From: DASPJL01 sp035628645
GTDB taxonomy: Bacteria > Bacteroidota > Bacteroidia > Cytophagales > Cyclobacteriaceae
Direction: 5' to 3'
Length of the DNA: 12,512 bases
NCBI GenBank assembly: GCA_035628645.1
Contig: DASPJL010000167.1
Location: forward strand, 1 to 12,512
Within the stretch, counting starts at the first letter, position 1; every line of letters starts with the position of its first letter. The position numbers and the translations under genes were made by a program. Of the stretch, positions 7,172-12,512 are shown piece by piece. A model generated the notes under the pieces. The model had not been told where the DNA came from. It ran no database searches and saw only the letters and a list, made by a program, of their open reading frames with translations.

Positions 7172-10100
7172 ATGAAAAAGATTCTACAATTGAGTTTGGT
7201 CTTTTTGCTTTTCCTTTCATATAAAGGTTTTGCGCAAGACAGAACAATAACCGGTACCGTTACTTCAACGGAAGAAGAAGGGGGATTGCCGGGCGTAACT
7301 GTCGCTGTAAAGGGAAAAGCGACAATCGGAACTGTTACAGATGTTGAAGGAAGGTATACCCTAAGTGTTCCTGAAGATGCCGAGACTCTAATCTTTAGTT
7401 ACATAGGTATGGTATCTCAGGAGATACCCATAGGAGCCCAAACAATAATAGATGTGGCTTTGGTACCGGATATGAAACAATTAAGTGAGGTAGTAGTAAC
7501 GGCTATTGGGATCGAAAAACAAGAGAGAACAATAGGTTATTCAATGACTAAAATAGATAATGCAGAATTAATTAAGTCAAAATCTCCCAATACACTGAGT
7601 TCACTACAAGGGAAAGTGGCTGGGGTAAATATAACCTCAGCGTCTGGTGCTCCCGGTGCTTCTTCAAGAATCATCTTAAGAGGATTTTCTTCATTAGGGG
7701 GAAGCAATCAGCCATTAATTGTAGTAGATGGCGTTCCTATTAACAATGATGTAATTAATGATGCAAGTATTGATGGGACTTCTGATTTAAATGGAGGATT
7801 TGATTTTGGAAACAGATTAAATGATCTTAATCCTGAAGATATTGAATCCGTAAACCTTATAAAAGGAGCATCCGGTACCACATTATATGGCTCTAGAGCT
7901 GCAAGTGGAGTATTAGTAATAACAACAAAAAAAGGAAAATCCGGAACTAAAAAAGGCATTGAAGTAACAGCTACAAGTTCAGTTACCTTTGATACACCCC
8001 TTAAACTACCAACATTTCAAAATGATTATGGCCAAGGTTTTTTTGGAGGAGTTGATTTAATCGAAAATACGAGTTGGGGGCCTAAATTTGATGGACAGGA
8101 AAGACCTTGGGGGTATGTGGTAAATAATCAGCAACAATTAAAAAAATATGAAGGTCAGCCTAACAACCTCAAAGATTTTTGGGATGTTGGAAAAACATAT
8201 AACAGTACAGTTAGTATTGCCAATGGAAATGAAAACAGTACCTATTATTTATCCTATGGTAATATTAAGTCGGACGGAATAATGCCAACAGACGCGGACA
8301 GCTACAATAGAAATACAATAGCTCTTCGCGGAAGTACTAAACTCTCCAATAAATTATCGGCTTCTGCTTCATTAAATTATGTGGCAAAAAACAGCCGTTT
8401 CGTACCAACAGGGCAGCAACAATCTGTTTATGATAATGTTATGCAAACCCCTCGAGACATTAGCATTGTAGATCATAAAGATTACAAAAGTCTGTTTAAC
8501 AATCTAGATAATTATTATTCAGGTTATACATTAAACCCTTACTATGTTTTAAATGAACATGGTACAAGTGGAAATGAGGACAGGTTTTTTGGAAATGTTA
8601 CATTAAGTTATCCCATTACGAACTACCTTAGTGCTACTGCCCGAATAGGGGGTGATGTTTCCAATTCTCAAATTAAATCCTGGCGAGCTATTACCGAGGT
8701 ATACAGAAATGATTATAATGATGATCCAGGTAGAGTTATCTTAAATCATTTCTTTAATAGGGAGATTAATAGCGATTTGATGTTAACATTTAGTAAAACA
8801 TTTAATAATGATTTGGACTTAAATGTTTTAGTTGGGAATAATATTAATCAGAGAGAAAGGAGAATAACGGAATCAAGGGTGACAGGGTTGGATATCCCTT
8901 TTTTTTATGATCTTTCCAATAGTTCTTCCACACCTGTAATTGATGAATATTTTGAAAAGAGAAGAATTGTAGGTCTTTATTCAAGCGTAGATCTTTCTTA
9001 TAGAAACTTTATTTTTCTAACATTAAATGCCAGAAATGACTGGTCTTCAACTTTACCTAAGGAGAATAGATCGTTCTTTTATCCGGGTGTTAATGGAGGA
9101 GTAGATGTCTCTGGGATCTTTCCTTCTTTAAAATCGATTTTTAGTCTTGCTAAAATCAGGGCAGGATGGGCTCAAGTGGGAAGAGATGCTGACCCGTATC
9201 TTATTAGATCTGTTTTTGTAAAGGGAGAACAATTTGATGGATATACCTATTTAAGGTATCCTTTGGCAGGAAATATAAATTCTTTTGAAAGAGGCAATAA
9301 TATTGGAAATCAAACCTTACAGCCAGAAATCGCTACAGAAACTGAAGTGGGTGTTGACTTAAGAATGTTCAATAATAGATTGAGATTGGATGCAACTTAC
9401 TATAACAGAGTTATCACCGATTTGATCTGGCGTGCAGACCTTCCTTATTCATCAGGATATGCTTCCCAAACGCTGAATTTAGGAAAAATAACAAACAAAG
9501 GTTATGAGATATTGATCAGCGCTACTCCATTTTCTTCCGATGACTTTAGCTGGGACATTTCTTACAATTACACGAGGAACTGGAACATGCTAAACGAGCT
9601 GACTGATAACTTAGATCAAATTAGTTTAGGTGGAACTGGTTCAATTGGTTTTGTAGCAAGACCAGGCACGCCATTAGGGCTATTTGAAGGCCCAGTTCCT
9701 TTGACTGATAATCAAGGTCGAGTTATAGTGAATGCTCAAGGTCTGCCAACTGCTTCTTCAGAAAATGGAATTTACGGAAGTAGTCAATACAATTACCTTG
9801 CAGGTGTTACTAACAACATATCTTATAAGGGAATATCGCTGGGATTTACTTTTGATATTCGGGATGGTGGTATTATGTATTCAAGAACCAAGGAAATGAT
9901 GTATTTTACCGGAACGGCTCCTAATACAACATATAATGATCGACAACCTTTTGTAGTGCCAAATTCTGTGGTTCAAGCAGGTACGGATGATAATGGAAAT
10001 CCGATTTATGTTGAAAATACTACACCTATTACTTATGGTAGCAATTTACACACGTATTGGGGGCAAAGCTATGGCGGTGGGGAATTTGGTAAGAGATTTA

Positions 10101-10360
10101 TGGTTAGTAAATCATTTGTAAAGTTAAGGGAACTATCGATAAGTTATTCTTTACCAACCACATTGCTGGATAAAACACCGTTCGGGAATGTTCAAGTTTC
10201 TTTAATTGGTCGCAATCTGTTTATCTGGACACCTGAAGAGAATAAATATATTGATCCTGAATCTACCACGTTTGGTAATGATATTGAAGCTGATTATGGC
10301 GAGTTCAGTGCTACGCCTACCGTCAGAAGTATGGGGGTCAATTTGAGAATTACTTTATAA
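7172..10360 (+). CDS. SusC/RagA-family TonB-linked outer membrane protein (susC2)
   Basis: This is a second TonB-dependent importer of the SusC/RagA family, 1062 aa. The order is a signal peptide (1-21/22, FAQ), a carboxypeptidase-regulatory-like domain (about 25-100, PGVTVAVKGK and TVTDVEGRY), TonB-box-like EVVVTA (106-111), a plug domain (LIVVDGVPIN at 182-191; LIKGASGTTLYGSRAASG) and the barrel, with KLRELSISYSLP and GRNLF near the end. Its first 34 residues match SusC1 at 31 positions, whereas most of the barrel is clearly different, so the two probably import different substrates. It lacks the calcium-loop-like motif of SusC1 and has no STN domain. The last residue is Leu rather than the aromatic residue usual for outer-membrane barrels. 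susD2 starts 7 bp after the stop. The start codon is set by the signal peptide and the near-identical susC1 start. Confidence 0.95.
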   Translation: MKKILQLSLVFLLFLSYKGFAQDRTITGTVTSTEEEGGLPGVTVAVKGKATIGTVTDVEGRYTLSVPEDAETLIFSYIGMVSQEIPIGAQTIIDVALVPDMKQLSEVVVTAIGIEKQERTIGYSMTKIDNAELIKSKSPNTLSSLQGKVAGVNITSASGAPGASSRIILRGFSSLGGSNQPLIVVDGVPINNDVINDASIDGTSDLNGGFDFGNRLNDLNPEDIESVNLIKGASGTTLYGSRAASGVLVITTKKGKSGTKKGIEVTATSSVTFDTPLKLPTFQNDYGQGFFGGVDLIENTSWGPKFDGQERPWGYVVNNQQQLKKYEGQPNNLKDFWDVGKTYNSTVSIANGNENSTYYLSYGNIKSDGIMPTDADSYNRNTIALRGSTKLSNKLSASASLNYVAKNSRFVPTGQQQSVYDNVMQTPRDISIVDHKDYKSLFNNLDNYYSGYTLNPYYVLNEHGTSGNEDRFFGNVTLSYPITNYLSATARIGGDVSNSQIKSWRAITEVYRNDYNDDPGRVILNHFFNREINSDLMLTFSKTFNNDLDLNVLVGNNINQRERRITESRVTGLDIPFFYDLSNSSSTPVIDEYFEKRRIVGLYSSVDLSYRNFIFLTLNARNDWSSTLPKENRSFFYPGVNGGVDVSGIFPSLKSIFSLAKIRAGWAQVGRDADPYLIRSVFVKGEQFDGYTYLRYPLAGNINSFERGNNIGNQTLQPEIATETEVGVDLRMFNNRLRLDATYYNRVITDLIWRADLPYSSGYASQTLNLGKITNKGYEILISATPFSSDDFSWDISYNYTRNWNMLNELTDNLDQISLGGTGSIGFVARPGTPLGLFEGPVPLTDNQGRVIVNAQGLPTASSENGIYGSSQYNYLAGVTNNISYKGISLGFTFDIRDGGIMYSRTKEMMYFTGTAPNTTYNDRQPFVVPNSVVQAGTDDNGNPIYVENTTPITYGSNLHTYWGQSYGGGEFGKRFMVSKSFVKLRELSISYSLPTTLLDKTPFGNVQVSLIGRNLFIWTPEENKYIDPESTTFGNDIEADYGEFSATPTVRSMGVNLRITL

Positions 10361-10367
10361 ATCATTT

Positions 10368-11810
10368 ATGAAAACTAATATGAGAAATCTAAAGATATTT
10401 TTACTTGTTTTCTTATTAATATCCTTTACGTCCTGCAATGATTTTTTGGATATTAATACTTCACCTAATGAACCTGCAGATGTTCCAGTAGAGTTGGTTT
10501 TTCCTGCAGCTGTTGGATCGACCGCCTATGTATTGGGAGGATGGTATCAGATTTTAGGAGGAATGTGGGCCCAACATTGGACCCAATCCACAGGAGCTTC
10601 TCAATATAGAGATATTGATTCCTATGATTTGCAAACGGATGCTTTTGATGATAGACAATATGGAGAATTGTATACCGGAGCACTTAATGATTATAAGTAC
10701 ATCAGGGAAACTGCTAAACAAAATGAAAACTGGAGTTTTTATTTAATGGCGACAGTTATGCAAGCATATACTTATCAAGTATTAGCAGATATATATGACG
10801 AAATTCCATTTTCCGAATCCTTACAAGGTGAAGGAGGGTTACTTACTCCAAAATTCGACGGTGGTCAAGTGGTTTACGATAGCTTAATCGCAAGAATTGA
10901 TGAAGCTCTTGCAAAGGATCTTTCTGCAGTTACGGTTGAAGATCCGGGAACAAAAGATGTTGTTTTCGGCGGAGATATGACAAAATGGGTACAATTTGCA
11001 AATACCTTAAAACTAAAAATTTATATAAGACAGGTGGAAGTCAGGGAAAGCGTAGCCTTTGCCGGTATTCAATCTTTGTTTGCTAATCCTAACTTCTTAA
11101 CGGTAGATGCGAAGTTTTCATCTTTTAAGGATGAGCCGGAGAATAGAAATCCTGTTTATGAAACCGGTGTAGACCGCTTAGGTGGCAGTATTTCAATAAG
11201 TAGGACTTTGTTTTCCTTTCTACAGGAAAATGGCGATCCAAGATTAAATGAAATTATGGATTATCCCGTAAGTTCTCCGACTTTACACAATACCCTGGTA
11301 CAAGGAGATTATTTGAACACTTTGCCTACCAATATTCAGGGACTTTCAACTCCTACTTTAGAACCTTTGGATGCTGTATATTTCATTTCCGCAGCCGAAA
11401 GCTATTTCCTACAGGCAGAAGCAGTAGTAAGAGCAGGCGTTGCCGGAGATGCACAATCTTTGTATAATTCTGGCATAGAAGCTTCTTTTGAAAAATTCGG
11501 TGCTACCGGAGCAAGTGATGTTTACGAAGATGGAAAAGTATATGCTTTTCCAACTGCAGGAACGTTAGATCAGAAGATCGAAGCGATAGTCACTCAAAAA
11601 TGGGTATCTATGGCTAATTCTCAAGGGTTAGAAGCCTTTTTTGAGCAAAACAGAACAGGTTATCCTGATTTCTTCACTGTTGCAGTAAATAATGTGACTA
11701 GTGGCCAATTTCCAAAAAGATTATTTTTCCCTCAATCAGAGAGAACAGGAAATCCTGGAAATTTACCTGCAATAAAACCCTTAACCGAACCTGTTTGGTG
11801 GGCTAAATGA
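10368..11810 (+). CDS. SusD/RagB-family nutrient-binding surface lipoprotein (susD2)
   Basis: This is the partner lipoprotein of SusC2, 480 aa, of the SusD-like_2 type. The lipobox is SFTSC with Cys23 if translation starts at the first ATG; a second ATG at 10380 (Met5) would give an equally good signal peptide, and neither has a strong ribosome-binding site. Family landmarks are FLDINTSPNEPADVP after the Cys, GGMWAQHWTQSTGASQYRD, ADIYDEIPFSES, LTPKFDGGQVVYDSL, WVQFANTLKLKIYIRQ, SYFLQAEAVVRAGVAGDAQSL, and RTGYPDF near residues 429-435. It is clearly diverged from SusD1, sharing mainly family motifs. It starts 7 bp after susC2 and is followed after 25 bp by the accessory lipoprotein, so the three genes should be co-transcribed. 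It would bind substrate on the cell surface and pass it into the SusC2 barrel. Confidence 0.93.
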   Translation: MKTNMRNLKIFLLVFLLISFTSCNDFLDINTSPNEPADVPVELVFPAAVGSTAYVLGGWYQILGGMWAQHWTQSTGASQYRDIDSYDLQTDAFDDRQYGELYTGALNDYKYIRETAKQNENWSFYLMATVMQAYTYQVLADIYDEIPFSESLQGEGGLLTPKFDGGQVVYDSLIARIDEALAKDLSAVTVEDPGTKDVVFGGDMTKWVQFANTLKLKIYIRQVEVRESVAFAGIQSLFANPNFLTVDAKFSSFKDEPENRNPVYETGVDRLGGSISISRTLFSFLQENGDPRLNEIMDYPVSSPTLHNTLVQGDYLNTLPTNIQGLSTPTLEPLDAVYFISAAESYFLQAEAVVRAGVAGDAQSLYNSGIEASFEKFGATGASDVYEDGKVYAFPTAGTLDQKIEAIVTQKWVSMANSQGLEAFFEQNRTGYPDFFTVAVNNVTSGQFPKRLFFPQSERTGNPGNLPAIKPLTEPVWWAK

Positions 11811-11835
11811 TAGTAATATCACTAAACTAAAAATT

Positions 11836-12512
11836 ATGAAAAGATATAAAAGAATACTCTATATTTTAATAGTTCCTTTTCTAATGGTCCTGGCAGGATG
11901 TGAAAGAGTTTATGAATCAGAAGGACTTTCAAGAATTACGGAATATGCCGCAATTACATTGAATGGAGAAACTGAAATGTTTCTAAAACAAGGTGAAGCC
12001 TATAATGAGGAAGGTGCAACTACTGAAACAGGGGACCCCGTGACCATTTCCGGTGAAGTAGATGTAAATACTCCAGGAGTTTATACCGTAACTTATTCTG
12101 CAGTGAATGTGGATGGTTATGCGGCAAATGAGACACGAACCGTTTATGTTTCCAATGTAGGAGATTTCCAACCAAGCATAGAAGGATTTTATGTTTCGAA
12201 TGTAGCAAGAGTAAGTCCGGCGGAAGATTATGAAGGATTACAATATATGTTGATATCGAAAACAGGAGAGAATACTTATACAATTTCTGATGCGCTCGGA
12301 GGATTCTATTCTTTGGGAAGGGCTTATGGAGATTTGTATAATGGTTCCGGAGTTGTAATTACTGACAATGGAGGAGGTAATTATTCTTTTCAAGATGGCA
12401 CTGTAGTTGGATTTGATGACACCGTTTCAATTAAAAGCTTACAAATTGATCCGGCTACTAAAACCATCACCCTTTCAGCTGTATTTTCAGGATATACATT
12501 TAATTCTACATT
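11836..12512 (+). CDS. BT_2262-like lipoprotein with DUF5011/DUF5012-type Ig domain (cut by right edge)
   Basis: The frame is open from ATG 11836 to the window edge (225 codons visible). A lipoprotein signal ends LAGC (Cys22). Residues of about 38-102 form an Ig-like repeat typical of Bacteroidota DUF5011/DUF5012 proteins: AITLNGETEMFLKQGEAYNE, then VDVNTPGVYTVTYSAVNVDGYA and RTVYVSN. The rest, from about residue 108 (IEGFYVSNVARVSP onward), is beta-rich with many Gly, Asn, Thr and Tyr and resembles the C-terminal part of BT_2262-family lipoproteins; this is recognised by style only. Such lipoproteins are commonly encoded right after SusC/SusD pairs. In B. thetaiotaomicron, BT2261-BT2262 accompany the BT2263-BT2264 SusDC complex, found with bound peptides. 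An accessory role on the cell surface is inferred. Confidence 0.8.
   Translation, partial: MKRYKRILYILIVPFLMVLAGCERVYESEGLSRITEYAAITLNGETEMFLKQGEAYNEEGATTETGDPVTISGEVDVNTPGVYTVTYSAVNVDGYAANETRTVYVSNVGDFQPSIEGFYVSNVARVSPAEDYEGLQYMLISKTGENTYTISDALGGFYSLGRAYGDLYNGSGVVITDNGGGNYSFQDGTVVGFDDTVSIKSLQIDPATKTITLSAVFSGYTFNST

Noticed and set aside
7164..7175. Three-codon frame ATG AAT TCA TGA overlapping the susC2 start codon
   Set aside because: Termination-reinitiation coupling is conceivable, but the frame is absent from the susC1 leader and is as short as chance easily produces.
1..12512. CRISPR arrays, tRNA or rRNA genes, phage or defence genes
   Set aside because: I found no regularly spaced repeats, no tRNA-like cloverleaf or rRNA sequence, and no coding region other than dnaE, the two susCD operons and the lipoprotein.

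Overview
The window looks like a chromosomal segment of a low-GC Bacteroidota. The evidence is two consecutive SusC/SusD (RagA/RagB) outer-membrane importer pairs, Bacteroidota-style promoters (TTTG / TAnnTTTG), A-rich regions upstream of start codons without clear Shine-Dalgarno sequences, and a SusCD-associated BT_2262-type lipoprotein. The protein style would fit Cytophagales, but that placement is only a guess.

Layout: (1) 1-1241, minus strand: the N-terminal 413 codons of the replicative DNA polymerase III alpha subunit (dnaE), running off the left edge. (2) 1242-1895: a long AT-rich divergent intergenic region with a predicted promoter and a structured leader for the first importer operon. 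(3) 1896-6644, plus strand: susC1 and susD1, closed by a clear Rho-independent terminator at 6670-6697. (4) 6698-7171: a second intergenic region with its own promoter and a second copy of the leader. (5) 7172-12512, plus strand: susC2, susD2 and a lipoprotein with a DUF5011/DUF5012-like Ig-type domain (BT_2262-like), cut by the right edge.

How the genes work together: each SusC is a TonB-dependent beta-barrel with a plug and an N-terminal carboxypeptidase-regulatory-like domain. Each SusD is a surface lipoprotein that would act as a lid capturing substrate over the barrel, and the BT_2262-like lipoprotein is a probable accessory subunit. No glycan-degrading enzyme is visible, so the substrate is not shown by the sequence. 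The SusC-SusD-BT_2262-like order resembles the B. thetaiotaomicron BT2261-2264 system, which was found with bound peptides, so oligopeptide uptake is a reasonable guess for the second operon.

The most interesting signal is non-coding. A block of about 112 nt (1606-1716 and 6956-7067) lies in both susC leaders. It contains a 12-codon start-to-stop mini-ORF of the same length in both copies, whose end overlaps a hairpin. A second stem enclosing a small inner hairpin follows. The substitutions between copies within the stems keep base pairing, including one full G-C to A-U swap, and one single-nucleotide indel only creates a bulge. The flanking sequences do not align until the susC start codon, where similarity resumes. 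This looks like a cis-acting RNA element, possibly translation-coupled, controlling susC expression. I do not recognise it as a named family and could not search Rfam.
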